NCBI GenBank assembly: GCA_025201375.1
Contig: JAIWZP010000029.1
Span: 186,001 to 250,000 of the forward strand
Reading direction: 5' to 3'
DNA from: Gongronella butleri
Lineage: Eukaryota; Mucoromycota; Mucoromycetes; Mucorales; Cunninghamellaceae
DNA: 64,000 bases
Every line of letters starts with the position of its first letter. Position 1 is the first letter of the stretch. A program made the translations under genes and the position numbers. Shown here one piece after another: positions 1-12,845 of the stretch. The notes below the pieces were generated by a model. That model saw nothing but the letters and a program-made list of their open reading frames with translations, did no database searches and was not told where the DNA came from.

Positions 1-3
1 TAC

Positions 4-776
4 CTTGGCTGGACACTTGTCGCTCTGCCTTAAGGTCGCACTTGTTGGCGACAAGGACCATCGGGAAAAAATCGCGGTCCTTGACGCGACAGATTTGCTG
101 GTAAAACGTACTGACTTCCTCAAAGGACAGGCGCGACGTGATCGAGTACACGAGCAAAAAGCCCTCGCCATTGCGCATGTATTGCTCGCGCATCGCGCTA
201 AAATGAAAAAGCACAAAAAAAAATGAGCCATTGAACCGTGTCGCGTCGCATGCCGCCGCCGCCCCATGCCTCCTACCTGTATTCTTCCTGGCCAGCCGTG
301 TCCAGCACATCCAGTAGCGCCGTCTCGCCATCAATCACGCATTGCTTTCGATAAGAATCTGGTTAAAAATGAAAAAAGCGCGTGAGACGCCGATTGAGCG
401 GATTCGGAAGAATTGGGGGGATTCGCCTGCGTGGCCAATTGGTGTGTGGGGTAAGTGTCGGTTTGACACTTCGCCGACAAGGGGGCGGGGCGCGGGGATG
501 GCGGACGTTTCTCATAAAAATCAAAAAAAGGGCACATACCTTCAATAGTCGGGTCGTATTCATCGACAAAATGCGACTGGATAAACTGGATGGTCAGCGC
601 CGATTTACCGACACCTAAAGCAAAAGAGAAATGAGCACGGTTGGAGTGAGTTTGCTGCAAAAAGAAAACGTCGTGAAAGCGCCTTTTTGGCGTCAAAACG
701 TCGATCCGAGACTCTTACCACCGCCACCGACCATGACCAGCTTGTATTCTCGCACAAAAGAAGACGTGTTTGCCAT
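4..776 (-). CDS. RAS: Ras-family small GTPase (3' end cut off by the window)
   Basis: Plasma-membrane signalling GTPase of the Ras1/Ras2 type. Exons read on the minus strand are 776-719, 614-540, 358-277 and 197-4; the last stops at a GT donor on the window edge, so the C-terminus, including the expected CaaX box, lies outside. The spliced protein starts [16 protein letters not shown]. It has the P-loop GGGGVGKS, the effector loop YDPTIEDSY, the switch II motif [11 protein letters not shown] with the catalytic Gln, and NKCD for guanine recognition. The start at 776 is chosen because it gives the short extension before EYKLV seen in fungal Ras proteins. A TTTTTTTAG acceptor-like motif just upstream could mark a 5'UTR intron. 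Family assignment is very secure. Which Ras paralogue this is cannot be decided without the C-terminal part. Confidence 0.93.
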
Positions 777-1135
777 CGTCAAAGAGCTGAACTCGACTAA
801 AAAAAGTGAGAAGGGGAGGAAAGAGAGCGAAAAGACAGAATTTCGCACAAGGAGAAGGAAAAAAAAAAACCAGCGGCGGGGACAACGACAGGTCCAATGC
901 TTTTTGATTTCAATGCCCGTTCATTGCGACGCTCAAGGCCATGTACTTTTGTGGTGTTCCGAGCGTGATGGTTGGCCAGGTTGCGGCTCATTTGACAGTC
1001 AAAAAAGGGGATGGTTGCCATGACAACCACGTTACCTTGGCAAAAGGAGGGGGGAGAGGAAACGTGGTTGCAGCCTTGGCAACGGGTGATTGATGGGTGA
1101 TCAGCATCGATCACGCCCAAGGTGCAATTGGCGAA

Positions 1136-1180
<45 letters not shown>

Positions 1181-1444
1181 ATAAATGGAAGGAGCGGCCG
1201 CCGCACCCTTTTTCTTTTTCCCTCCTCTCCCTTTTTTCTTTCGTTCCTTTCTTCTTTTCCCCCAACCTTTTTTTTTTGCTTTTTTTTTTCTTTTTTTCTC
1301 GTCCTCCTCACCAACCTACACGCGCATACTCGTTTTATTTACTTGTTGCGCCGTCCTTTTCGTCCGTTTTTTTGCTGTTTTTGCATTTTTCCCCCTTTTT
1401 TTCTCATCCCCACCTTCCCCACCACGAGACGCTTATATTCTAGT
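777..1444. other. Divergent intergenic region, Ras / MAPKK
   Basis: Shared upstream region of the minus-strand Ras gene and the plus-strand MAPKK gene. It carries a 43-nt A run (1137-1179) and a long pyrimidine-rich stretch (about 1205-1430) that leads directly into the MAPKK start codon, a pattern common to several genes in this window. No clear TATA box or coding sequence was seen. Confidence 0.6.
1137..1179 (+). repeat. 43-nt homopolymer A tract
   Basis: Uninterrupted A run directly upstream of the T/C-rich leader of the MAPKK gene. Other very long tracts in the window are A at 22444-22483 and 28277-28322, and T at 33244-33284, 60927-60960 and 17242-17271. Read length through such runs is error-prone, so exact lengths may vary. 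Confidence 0.9.
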
Positions 1445-3338
1445 ATGAACGTGGAAGGCAACCATTTCGATACTCATCCGACGACGGCGGCTCCCTCGCC
1501 GCGCCCGCCTCCCCCGTTTATGCACCCGCGCCCTATGAACCCGCCGACGCCGACGCCAGGCCGTGGGCCGCCCGGACGGCTGCCCCTGCCAAGCCTTCGC
1601 GGTCGCCGACCCGGTGGCCTCACGCTAGGCAATCTGACCAGAGACACGCCGCGTCATTCGCCCTTTGAGAACGTCAGCCAATACGTGTAAGCGCTTGAAA
1701 TCGATGAAAATGGACGAATTGAGGGGAAAGAGCTTTTTGATGAGAGTAAAAAAAAAAAAAAAAAGATTGCTCATGCTCCCCTCTTTTTAAGGGATCCGTC
1801 CGGTCGCCTTAATTTCGCAGGCAAAGCCATCATTCACGCGGAAGGCGTCGATTTCACCAATGGCAGCAGCTTCAGCATTAAAATGGACGACCTCCAGATG
1901 CATGAGGAGCTTGGTCACGGGCAGTACGGCACGGTCAAAAAAGTGTCCCATGTGGTCACCAATGTGGTGATGGCGATGAAGGTAAAAATGGATGATTTGT
2001 CACCTGGAAGTGGGGGGATTTCTTTTTTCTTGCTTATTCTCGGCCACAATGGGCCATGGGGGGCGGAGGGGCGGAGGGGAACGTGAAATAGATAAAGAGG
2101 CAACAAAAGGGGCACACGTGCACGGCAAAAAAAAAAAAAAAAAAACAGAGACACAGAACAGAAATCTCACGCGCACACGCCCATCCCCCCCCCTTTTTTT
2201 TTATATTGGCAGGAAATCCGGTTGGAATTGGACGAAAAGAAGCTCCAGCAGATCCTCATGGAGCTGGATGTCCTGCACAAGAGCACCAGCGAATACATTG
2301 TCGAATTTTATGGCGCCTTTTTCATTGAATCATGCGTTTATTACTGCATGGAATACATGGACGCCGGGTCCCTCGACAAACTCTACGGCGATGGCGTGCC
2401 TGAGCAAGTCTTGGCCAAGATTGCAATCTCGGTACGATCAGTGCGGGCAGCGGAAAAAGGGACAATGAGCGAAAATTTGACTCCTTTTTTTCGTGTTTTT
2501 TATTTTTCGGTGATTACAGATGGTCAAGGGTCTTAAATTCTTGAAGGATGACCTGTCCATCATCCACAGAGGCAAGTCGGTTCATTGGTCCTTTACCATT
2601 TGGGGGGAGCGATGAGAGGATTGCATGAGAAAAGGCAACAAAAGGAGCTTTAAATTCATGCGCGCCTGCCGGGCCTGCTGACCCTTCCTTTGACTGACAC
2701 TAACTTTCTTTTTTTTTATATAGATGTCAAGCCGACCAATGTGCTGGTCAGCAAAAAGGGCCAGGTCAAGCTATGTGATTTTGGTGTTTCTGGCCAGTTG
2801 AACAAGTCACTTGCTAAAACCAACATTGGGTGCCAAAGCTACATGGCCGTAAGCGCGAAACCGAGGGCCAATGGCACGCGCGAGGGTTGCTCACGTCCCC
2901 CTTTTTTTTTTGTATTCAATACAGCCGGAGCGCATCAAGGCCACGGACACGTACACAGTGGCGTCGGATGTCTGGTCATTAGGCCTGTCGCTCGTCGAAA
3001 TGGCTGGAGGAAAATATCCATACAATTACGATACCATGTTTGCTCAATTGCGCGCGATTGTGGAAGAGGAACCTCCCACTTTACCCGATCATTATTCCAT
3101 GGAAGCTTGTGATTTTATCTCTGCATGGTAAAAAAAAGCACACACACACACACAAAAAAAAAAATTACAAGCAATTGGGCCCCCTGACCACGTCCCAATT
3201 CATAGTTTACACAAGGAACCAAGCAAGCGACCAACTTATGCCGAATTGCTGCAACATCCATTCATTGAAAAGTACAAAGATGCCGAGGTCGACATGGTTG
3301 CCTGGGCCACCATTGCCGTCGCCTCTCGAAAAGACTAG
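1445..3338 (+). CDS. PBS2: MAP kinase kinase of the stress (HOG/SAPK) pathway, Pbs2/Wis1 type
   Basis: Dual-specificity MAPKK that should phosphorylate a Hog1/Sty1-type MAPK in the osmotic and oxidative stress pathway. Seven exons (1445-1686, 1792-1981, 2213-2431, 2520-2571, 2724-2848, 2925-3127, 3206-3338) give 387 aa. Seen in order: a Pro-rich N-terminus, [12 protein letters not shown] (a conserved lead-in of Wis1/Pbs2), the glycine loop GHGQYGTV, the catalytic Lys in AMK, HRDVKPTN, DFG in LCDFGVSG, the activation-loop SLAKT phosphosite motif, and a C-terminal VDMVAWA tail. The fourth intron (2572-2723) uses a GC donor (AG|GCAAGT). At 387 aa the protein is much shorter than yeast Pbs2 or S. 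pombe Wis1 (about 600-670 aa); the long N-terminal docking region is absent or lies in an exon I could not find. Confidence 0.93.
2572..2723 (+). other. GC-AG intron in the MAPKK gene
   Basis: The donor reads AGAG|GCAAGT and the acceptor TATATAG. Splicing here restores HRDVKPTN exactly across the junction, so the non-canonical GC donor is required by the protein reading frame. An identical AG|GCAAGT donor occurs in the Avt3-type gene at 11285. Confidence 0.85.
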
Positions 3339-3345
3339 AGCCGCT

Positions 3346-3385
<40 letters not shown>

Positions 3386-3836
3386 TTCTGGCTTTCTAGC
3401 GCCCCCTTTGCACAATCTCATTCAGGCACCCCCCCATCCCCGCACATCAAATCCATCTTCATCAATTTTCACTATTTTTTTCATTCCTTTTTTTGATCTG
3501 TAAAGTTCATTTCTCTCGCGTCTATTTTTCCTTTTTTTTCTTTTTATTTGAAAGGGATTGGCAAAAAGCGAAAAAAATAAAAAAAAAATAAAAAATAAAA
3601 AATAAAGCAAACACGCCGAATGACAAACAAAAGGATTTTTGATTGCCAGGTTGTCTTTTTTTTGCCAGGCAACACGGCGCAGGGCGCGCGCGCTGCACGG
3701 GGTTTAAGATTCGGGCTCCGATTCCGCGTGTCACAGGTCCTTAAAGCCCCTTTTTTTCCACTATCCCTCTCTTTTGACTTTTTGCCACCTTGTTTTTTAT
3801 TATTTTGTACTTCATCTCGAGATCACATTGTAAACC
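3339..3836. other. Intergenic region with (AC)16 microsatellite
   Basis: Spacer between the MAPKK stop and the Rab6 start. It holds a pure AC dinucleotide array at about 3351-3382 just after the MAPKK stop, several A/T homopolymers, and a T-rich leader before the Rab6 ATG. Nothing coding was seen. Confidence 0.7.
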
Positions 3837-5047
<1,211 letters not shown>

Positions 5048-5269
5048 TTTGAGCGTGCGCTGCCAAATAGTTTATCCCATCCCCTTTTTTATCCTCGCTA
5101 TTGATTCCCTCGTCATCTAATTAAAGCCTTTTTTTTTTTTTGTGCGTCAATCCCATCAAAAGGATTGCTTTATTGCCGGATTTGCTCGTGAGTGATGATT
5201 TTTGTGTGTGTGTGTGTGTGTGTACGTGGTGAAATCTATGATACAGTGAAAAAAGAGCCAATGCTGGCT

Positions 5270-5564
5270 TTACAGAAGCTTGTTGATTTGCTCAATGGCA
5301 AAAGGAGCTAATAAAAAGAGGCATTGAGCACGCATGCGACGCGACGGGTGGTATTTTCTTACCAGCACGGAGAACAAGGGCAACGAGAACAAAGTTCTGG
5401 ACGGCAGCAACCGTGTTTTGGCGCAAGGCCTGCTTTTGCTCGGGGGTCAAGGTGGGTTGCTGTTTGAAAAAAAAAAAAAAAAATGGGAAAAAAAAAAAGA
5501 GCGGTCAAAATGCCATTCATGGCGCTTGTCGCTGTGGTGTCGCTCTTACTTGTTGCATAAACAT
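5270..5564 (-). CDS. TOM5: Mitochondrial import receptor small subunit Tom5
   Basis: A 49-aa tail-anchored protein encoded by three minus-strand exons (5564-5550, 5459-5363, 5307-5270); the first exon codes for only five residues. The protein has a short polar N-terminus (MFMQQQPTLTPEQKQAL), one hydrophobic segment (roughly residues 19-41) and a C-terminal APFAIEQINKLL that matches the SPFA-type end of fungal Tom5. Tom5 sits in the outer-membrane TOM complex beside Tom40 and helps pass precursors from the receptors to the pore. It is missed by simple ORF calling because of its size and introns. Both introns are GT-AG, and the first is dominated by A/T runs. The fold and ending fit Tom5 best; another small tail-anchored TOM subunit is the alternative. 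Confidence 0.72.
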
Positions 5565-6054
5565 GTTGGATAGATCAAAACGGTGGAAAGAAAGAGAAAA
5601 GGCGCTAAACAAGGGAGAAAAATGGCAAAAATGTAGGCTGATTGGATGGTCCGGCGGCCGGACCCTGCTGTCAGCCTCCCTCTCTCCCCGCTTTTGGTCC
5701 GATTTAATGCTTACGTTTGGTCGCCAAGGACCCAATTGACCCCTGATCAGCCAATTGGGGTCATGGACCATGCACTCACAAGATAAATCAAAAAGAATGG
5801 CCATCAAGTCGCCATGGAAGACAAAAAAATGTAAAACAGTGATCCATGTAGCTGCCCGTGATGCGCTTAAAGCCATTTACCCAGCAAAACTTGATCCACT
5901 TTCATATGCCAGCTGCCCCACATCGGCATTTGTCAGCGCAAACTCAAAAAAGGGCCACAATGCGGGCCAGAAAAATCATCGAGCTATAATTTGTTGCTCT
6001 TCCCCACTTTTTTTTTTTCTTTCTTTCCTCTTTCTCCAAACCCAACAACTACAA
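5565..6054. other. Divergent promoter region, Tom5 / Pex5
   Basis: Shared upstream region of the minus-strand Tom5 and the plus-strand Pex5 genes, both for organelle protein import. A T/C-rich stretch at about 6001-6040 precedes the Pex5 start. No other coding sequence was seen. Confidence 0.55.
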
Positions 6055-8188
6055 ATGGCTGACGCAAGCTGCTCTGCTGGTGCCAACCCCATGGCACAAA
6101 TGATGAAACAATTCAACCAGGACCGCTCACTGCAACGTGTAAATTTCTTGGTTTTGCGCAAACGACGGCCATTTGCCTGACGCCGTTTTTATTACTTTAG
6201 GATCGCTTTGACCACGCTGGACCCTCGGGCTTGCCTCAACAAGGCGTAAGTGCTCAGCAAAAGCAATAAAAAAAATAAACAAATAGGGAAACGATTGCCT
6301 CATTGTCTTTTTTTACGGCCAAATGACAGATGCGCACACAGCAAGGCCGCCCCGTGTTCCAGCAGGACAACATGGTGAACGAATTCTTTGGGCAGGAGCA
6401 GGGTCCTGCGGCACGCGAACCGTTCCAATTCACCGATTTGCAGCGCGAGCTGGAAAACGTGCGTCACATGCGTCCCGAGGGCAATTGGCAGGCCGAATTC
6501 AACCGAGGTCCGCGTATTTGGGAGCTCAAGCCCGAGGAGGAGGCAGCCATGGAAAAGGCGTTTCAAGAAAGTCGCCAGGCCGCGGGTCCCAATGCTGCGG
6601 GTAAAGGAAAAAAAAATTGAAAATTGAAAAAAAAAAAAAGAGGATGACGTGAGCTTAATTTTCGGTCCCTTTTTTTTTTTTGAACAACGTAGCATGGCAC
6701 CGCGAGTTCATGAGCCATCCCGAGGTGCAGCACATGAATCCGAACCAGGTGGCCGAGTTTGAACAGGCGTTCCAGCGGCATTTTGACTGGTCATCCGAAT
6801 TTAATGCGGTGGAAGGCAAGGGCAAGGGCCCAATGATCAGTCTCAACAGCAATGCCGGCTGGGACGAGCAATTTGCAGCGTTTGATGAGCATGCGCAGCA
6901 ACAACAAGAACCATTGGTGGAGGATGATGAGACCATTGCGAAAAAGGTCGAAGAAGCTGCGGCTGCACAGGACGACATGGCTCAATTGGACGATTTGTGG
7001 GAGAATTTCAAGGAGGCCATGGACGACAATGAAGACTGGGAAGAAGACTTTAACAATTTCACCACGTCGATCAATGGCGGGCCCATTTACAAGCCTGATC
7101 TTGGCGAATATGTGTTTGAAGTGGTTAATCCGTATCTGGATCACGCTGACCCGTATGCTGAAGCGCTGCAATTGATGGCGCAGGGAAGCTCGCTTAGTGA
7201 GGCCGCTCTTGCGTTTGAGGCTGCCGTGCAAAAGGATCCGACAAATTCCGAAGCATGGATGCATCTGGGCAATGTCCAGGCCCAAAATGAAAAGGAAGAG
7301 CCCGCCATTCGCGCCTTGGAAAAGGCAATCAACGTCGACCCCGCCAACTTTAGCGCGCTCATGTCGCTGGCCGTCAGCTACACCAACGAATCGTACGACC
7401 AGGCCGCTTACGCCACCTTGCAGCAATGGATCACCCAGCGCTACCCGCAGGCTGGTAACGCGGCCCCAAGCACCATCAACCCCTTTGAATTGCACGAACA
7501 CGTCACCAACTTGTTCCTCACCGCCGCACGCGAGGCGCCTGCCCACGGCATGGACCCAGACGTCCAGGTCGGCCTTGGCGTCCTCTTTTACGGCTCAGGC
7601 GACCTCGACAAGGCCATTGACTGCTTTGTCGCCGCACTCAAGGGCCGCCCAGATGTAAGAAAGAAAGAAAGAAAAAAAAAGGACGCGTCGCGACAAAATT
7701 TGTTTTTTTTCTTTTTTCGTCACCCAAGGCTCATTTTTGCTCCCCTTTTTTTAGGATTACTTGCTTTGGAATCGCCTTGGTGCGACGCTTGCAAACAATG
7801 GTCGGTCCGAGGAGGCCATTGACGCGTACCACAAGGCGCTCGAGCTGCGCGCGACATTTGTACGCGCACGCTACAATTTGGGCGTCAGCTGCATCAACAT
7901 TGGCTGCTATAATGAAGCTGCCGAGCACCTGCTGACGGGTCTGTCCATGCACAAGCGCATGGGCAATGAAGAGGGCATTAATGTGTCAAACAACCTGTGG
8001 GAGATGCTGCGCAAGACCTTTATTATGATGGTACGTCATTTTTTTAAGAAATGGAATGAAAAAATGCTCACCCTTTTTGCTTTCCCCCCCTTTTTTTTTT
8101 TTCTGCAATGCAGGATCGTCGTGATCTCGCGGACAAGGCTGTTGCTGGCGCAGACATTAATCAATTTAGAAATGAATTCGAGTTTTAA
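6055..8188 (+). CDS. PEX5: Peroxisomal targeting signal 1 receptor Pex5
   Basis: Soluble cycling receptor that binds C-terminal SKL-type signals and delivers proteins to the peroxisome. Six exons (6055-6138, 6201-6245, 6330-6600, 6693-7654, 7755-8030, 8114-8188) give 570 aa, normal for the family. The N-terminus has the conserved Cys-containing segment (CSAGANP, Cys6) followed by DRSLQRDRF; this Cys is the monoubiquitination site needed for receptor recycling. The middle holds about six WxxxF-type Pex14/Pex13-binding motifs (WQAEF, WHREF, WSSEF, WDEQF, plus WENF- and WEEDF-type variants). The C-terminal half is made of TPR repeats (for example SEAWMHLGNVQAQNEKE). All introns are GT-AG and in frame. 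Confidence 0.96.
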
Positions 8189-9318
8189 CGTGGTGTCCCG
8201 TCAATCTACTGTATAATACCTCCCCGTAAATATGTTGTTTTTTTTTTGCTCTCACCCTTGACGTTTGTCGTCATCACCCAATTCTTTGACGTCCCCCCCC
8301 CTTTTTATCATTGTTTCTCTCCCTTTTCACCTCCCCTCCCCCCTATTTTTCGTGTACTTTTCTTTTTCTGCCCGCCGCACCGCCAATAAAATCGAGCCTC
8401 TTCATACCCAATCTCATTGACGCTGTGGATGCTTGGGTTTCTGCTGATTTGCCCCCGTACCCTTCCCCCCCCCCTTTTTTTTTGGTTTTGGCCTGCAAAC
8501 AAGGCTTTGTTCTCCCACCCCTTGGCCATGATTGGCATGCTTCTTGTTACCGAGGCCCAGAATCTGCATATGCATAGTTGCGTCGCCTGGCTCGCTCATT
8601 AAAAAGACCGCGTGCCCCTTGAATTTCTTTTTTTCCCGGTCGCCTCTTTTTCTGATGAAAATCCACCTTTTTTTGTGGATGCCATGGCCCATTGGGCCGC
8701 CCTAAAAAAAATTCAAAAGATGCGAGTAACGCGAAAAAGACCGTGTCGCGTTCTTGAAGCGAAAAAAAAGGGGCTCAAAGTGAGGGGTTTTGAATAAACT
8801 CTGTTTCAATCAAGTCCTACGGAACACAAAGTTCATGCCCTTGGTGCCTAGTGCATTCAACGATGATGTCAGAGGGCCAAGGGTGGGCCGGAGTGTCACA
8901 GGGTCATGTCATTTGGATCCCAAAGGTCGCAAAGAAAAAAAGAAAAAAAAAAAAAGAAAAAAAGAGAGGAACACTCACGGCCACTTTGGAAACGCAAAAA
9001 GATACGCCATGTCGGGTTCCTCCATGTTGGCAATTTTACTTATCATCAGACAAGGTCTCATGTAAACTTGCGCAATTGACAAGCAAATTGCTGACTGTGT
9101 GAACAAGAAAAACAAGGAGAAAGGGGGAATGGCACAAAAAAGGGTTCGGGCGGGGTTTGGGGCCATTTTGCAAGCTATGCCATGAAAAGCAACTAAAAAA
9201 AGACGCTCTGTGGGCCCATTTTCCCCCTTTTTTTTTTCTCGTTGCACTTTTTTTTTTTCGCTTTTCTTTTCTACTTTTTTTTATTTATTTATTTTTTTAT
9301 TTTATTTTTTTTTTTTGC
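8189..9318. other. Intergenic region, Pex5 / Avt3
   Basis: AT-rich spacer with many A/T and C/T runs. An extremely T-rich leader (about 9226-9316) runs into the Avt3 ATG. On the minus strand, 9060-8980 reads as a short open segment ending in a good GTGAGT donor, but no in-frame partner exon was found. No gene is called. Confidence 0.5.
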
Positions 9319-11961
9319 ATGTCGTCTCCTTTACCTGTGAATGCCAAGCAGCATTGGCGGCAATTGCAGCGCGACGACGAGGACAGTGGCAGCTCGACGG
9401 AGCAACCGTTGTCTCGGTCGGTAGAAAGGGCGATTACAACGGCGCGCCTTGGGCATTCGCCCGTATTAGTGCCGCGTGCGTCGTCGCCTGTGCCTGATGA
9501 CGATGTTTCTGGATTGTATGGCGGAACCGCCGATTTGGAGCGCGTGTTCACGGGCAACACGACGCACTCGGCGCATCTGCTCCCGCCATCGGCTGCAGGC
9601 ATCGATCTGTTCCGGCCATTGTCGGTGCCATCGTACCACTACGAGGACAATACGATTTCGGCCGATCTGTCGGACGACAAGATTGCCGAAGTGGTCAAGA
9701 GGCATCTGGCAGGGGCTGCGTCGCCCTCGGCGTCCACGCGGTCGTCATCGCCCCGGCGTGGCACGTCGCACCGCGCGCACAATGACCTCTCGAGAGTGTC
9801 GACACGCAATAGCAACAACAATGACCCCAGCATCCACAACAATCAACAAGCATCGACATCTACGCCGCCTCATCCGCCGTTTTTGGGCCAGCCCATGGCA
9901 CGTGGTGGCAGCGGAAGCGACGAAAATCAAGAAGCAGACGCCGAGGCTGGATTGGTCGCGCACGCGCACCAATTCGTGGGCAGCGCCATCACACACGACA
10001 TTTACAAGTGGGCCGAAGATGTCGAGTCTGAACAGAGCAAGCGCATGAGGTCGCAATCCATGTACATCCCGCGCCAGCAGCCATCCGATCCGGCATTGGC
10101 ACGCCTCAGGGACCCCGGCGGCTTCAGACGCCATTTTGTCGTCGACCGCGCCAATCGCCAGGGCCGCGAACCCCCACACTGGATGACACGCTCGTTCGTC
10201 GACTTTTTGGCCCTCTATGGCCACTTTGGCGGCGAGGACCTCAGTGATGATGAGGGAGAAGACGACGACGACGACATGGGGCGCTCCATGCCCGAATCAA
10301 GCTCCACCGGCGACAGACGCCGCCCACCAGGACGTGATGGACGCGACGACGATGACGAAACAACCCCATTGATTCGAAAAGCACAAGCAAATGCCGTCCA
10401 GGGCACAGCAACACCCGCAAAGGCCGTCTTTTTGCTTTTAAAGTGCTTTGTCGGAACAGGTATGATCAAAAAAAGGAAGAAAAAATGAGGTTATCCTTGA
10501 TACTCACTTTTTTTTTTTTTACTCTAAAGGCGTCATGTTTTTGCCAAAGGCGTAAGAAAACGATGGAAAAAAAAAAAAAAAAAAAGAGAGAGACTGATGA
10601 GTGCGTGTGGTCTAGATTTGCCAACGGTGGCCTGTTTTTCGCAACGGGTTTGTTGGCCGCCATTGCAGGCATTTCGCTGTACGCATTCTTGCTGCTCGTG
10701 CAAACACGCAACAAGGTGCCCGTCTCGTTTGGCGATATTGGCGGCATTCTGTTTGGCAAGTACATGCGCATGGCCGTTCTCGTTTGCATCACATTCTCAC
10801 AGGTAGAAAGGAAAATCGCGCGTGAGAATATGAAATGGGCACTCATTTTTTCTTTATGCGTGCAGATCGGGTTTGTGTGCGCTTACATGGTCTTTGTGGC
10901 GCAGAACATGCAAGCCCTCGTGGAAACCCTGTCCAATTGCTCTGTGCGGCTGCCCATCAGCTACTTGATCCTGGGCCAGATTGTCTTGTTCGTGCCATTG
11001 GCCATGATCCGCAAAATCCAAAAGCTGTCCTCCTTTGCACTCGTCGCCGACGTGTTCATCCTCATGGGCCTCATCTGCTTGTACTACTATGATTTTTCCA
11101 CCCTTGCCACCATGGGCGTCGGCGAGGTCAATTGGTTCATCAACCTGAAATCATTCCCCTTGTTCATTGGCACGGCGGTCTTTTCGTTTGAAGGTAACGC
11201 AATCAAAAGAAACAACATGACGCGCGCTTATTTACTATAGTTTGCTCACATTTTTTTTTCTTTTCATTTCAGGCGTTGGTCTAGGCAAGTGTTAAAGAGC
11301 CAATTGGTGGAGGAGGGGGAGACAATGCGTCGCTGACGCACGACATTTTTTTTTTTTTACAGTGATCCCCATCACCGAGTCAATGAAGGAGCCGCACAAA
11401 TTCCCGCGTGTGCTTGCGCTGTCAATGATTGGCATCACGTTCATTTTCCTGTCGGTGGGATTCTTGTCGTATTTGGCGTTTGGCAATCAGGTGCAGACTG
11501 TCATTTTGCTGAATTTGCCGGCCAATCCTGCGGTGAACACGGTGCAAGGGCTGTACGCGCTCGCAATCTGCTTGTCGATCCCATTGCAGCTGTTCCCGGC
11601 CATCCGCATTGCAGAGACCGCCTTGTTCTCGCGCTCCGGAAAGCACAATTGGGTCGTCAAGTGGCAAAAGAACGTGTTCCGGCTCGCCATGGTCATGCTG
11701 TGCGCGTCCATTGCCATTGCCGGCTCGGACGATCTTGACAAGTTTGTCTCGCTCGTCGGCGCAACATGCTGCGTGCCCCTGTGCTTTTTGTTCCCCCCGC
11801 TCTTTCACATGAAGGCCATTGCGTCCACATGGCGCGAAAAGGCCATTGACGTTGCCATCCTGGTCTTTGGCATATGCTCCATGACCTACACAACAGGCAT
11901 CACCATCGCTCTTTGGTCAGCAGGCGGCGACGAGCTCCCCATCAGCAGATGCTTGCCTTGA
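9319..11961 (+). CDS. AVT3: Vacuolar amino-acid transporter, Avt3/Avt4 type (AAAP family)
   Basis: Multi-pass transporter expected to export amino acids from the vacuole. Six exons (9319-10459, 10530-10551, 10616-10802, 10866-11193, 11273-11284, 11363-11961) give 762 aa. Residues 1 to about 370 form a hydrophilic N-terminal region, Ser/Pro/His-rich with an acidic stretch (GEDDDDDMG), as in Avt3/Avt4. The membrane domain opens with VFLLLKCFVGTGVMFLPKAF, the hallmark first helix, and about 11 TM segments follow. Two exons are tiny (22 and 12 nt), and the intron after the 12-nt exon has a GC donor (AG|GCAAGT). Each junction restores conserved sequence, for example GVGLVIPITESM. Substrate specificity is inferred from the family. 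Confidence 0.92.
11285..11362 (+). other. GC-AG intron after a 12-nt microexon (Avt3-type gene)
   Basis: The exon 11273-11284 (GCGTTGGTCTAG) is followed by GCAAGT and a T-run/ACAG acceptor. Joining across it yields GVGLVIPIT, the expected transporter sequence. This is the second intron in the window with the same AG|GCAAGT donor. Confidence 0.82.
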
Positions 11962-12845
11962 TTCCCCTCATTTTTTCCATCTCTTCGTATCTATTTTTGA
12001 CTAGATCCCCCCTTTTTTTATTTATCTCCTTGTATTTATGAAGAGGGCGTACACGATCATAAAAGGAGATCGTTATTTTTATCACCTGAAGAACCGCTTT
12101 ATTCAAAAAAAAAAGCATAAAAGGCGGCGTCGTTGCAATTCATTCCGTATATCCTTCAATATCGTCAAATGCGTCTCAGTTTTTCCACTTTTTTTTTTAA
12201 TGTTCCAATGGTTTTCAGGGCAATGTAGTGATTGATTAGCCAGCTATGGCTGAAATTTTAGTCAAGAAAAAAAAAAAAAAGAACGCTTTTGGATCCTACC
12301 CATGCATACGGGGGGTAGTGTGCTGCACGTTCCACTGACGGGCCATTCCACTCAACGATCGCCCTAAACATGGGGAAAATGATGTTTTTTTCAATGACTA
12401 TTCAAATCGCGCTGCCGGGCTTTTTTTTTTTTCTTTGGTACACCACAATTGTGAAACCATCACGCCCACTTTCTGTTTATGCACAACTTGGCCATTTGCA
12501 CTCGGTTTTGTTTTATTCATATTCCAAGGTCGTGCGGATGACCTATTATGGTGTTTAACGCTGGTGACAAGCAGTCCGAAAAAAAAAGCATACCATTCGT
12601 TTGGTAATATTTATTTGTAAAGATCACCTTGTTTATGTATTCTATATACGATTAAAGCAATGGGATATTGTCATAAAAAAAGCCAACGTAGAGAGCATGG
12701 ACGCAAAAATTCATGCAGCTCAAGACACGTGTCATTTATGGATCATGTTTCAAATGGCGACGCATCTACAATTTTTTTTTCGGAACAAGTATATAGGAAA
12801 GCCCATCCTTTCTTCTTCAATTCAATTTAAATTTGATTCAAAAAC
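11962..12845. other. Intergenic region upstream of the Gln-rich ORF
   Basis: AT-rich spacer without recognisable coding sequence. It includes short A/T runs and, at its right end, the TATA element and short leader of the Gln-rich ORF. Confidence 0.55.
12790..12795 (+). promoter_or_regulatory. TATA-like element
   Basis: TATATA lies 56 bp before the ATG of the Gln-rich ORF and is followed by a short CT/AT leader. Most other genes here start after a pyrimidine-rich leader without a TATA box. Confidence 0.5.

Noticed and set aside
8820..9060. Minus-strand small spliced gene downstream of Pex5 (exon ending at a GTGAGT donor, tail GTKGMNFVFRRT)
   Set aside because: The two attractive pieces are in incompatible phases with the available acceptors, so no continuous frame could be made.
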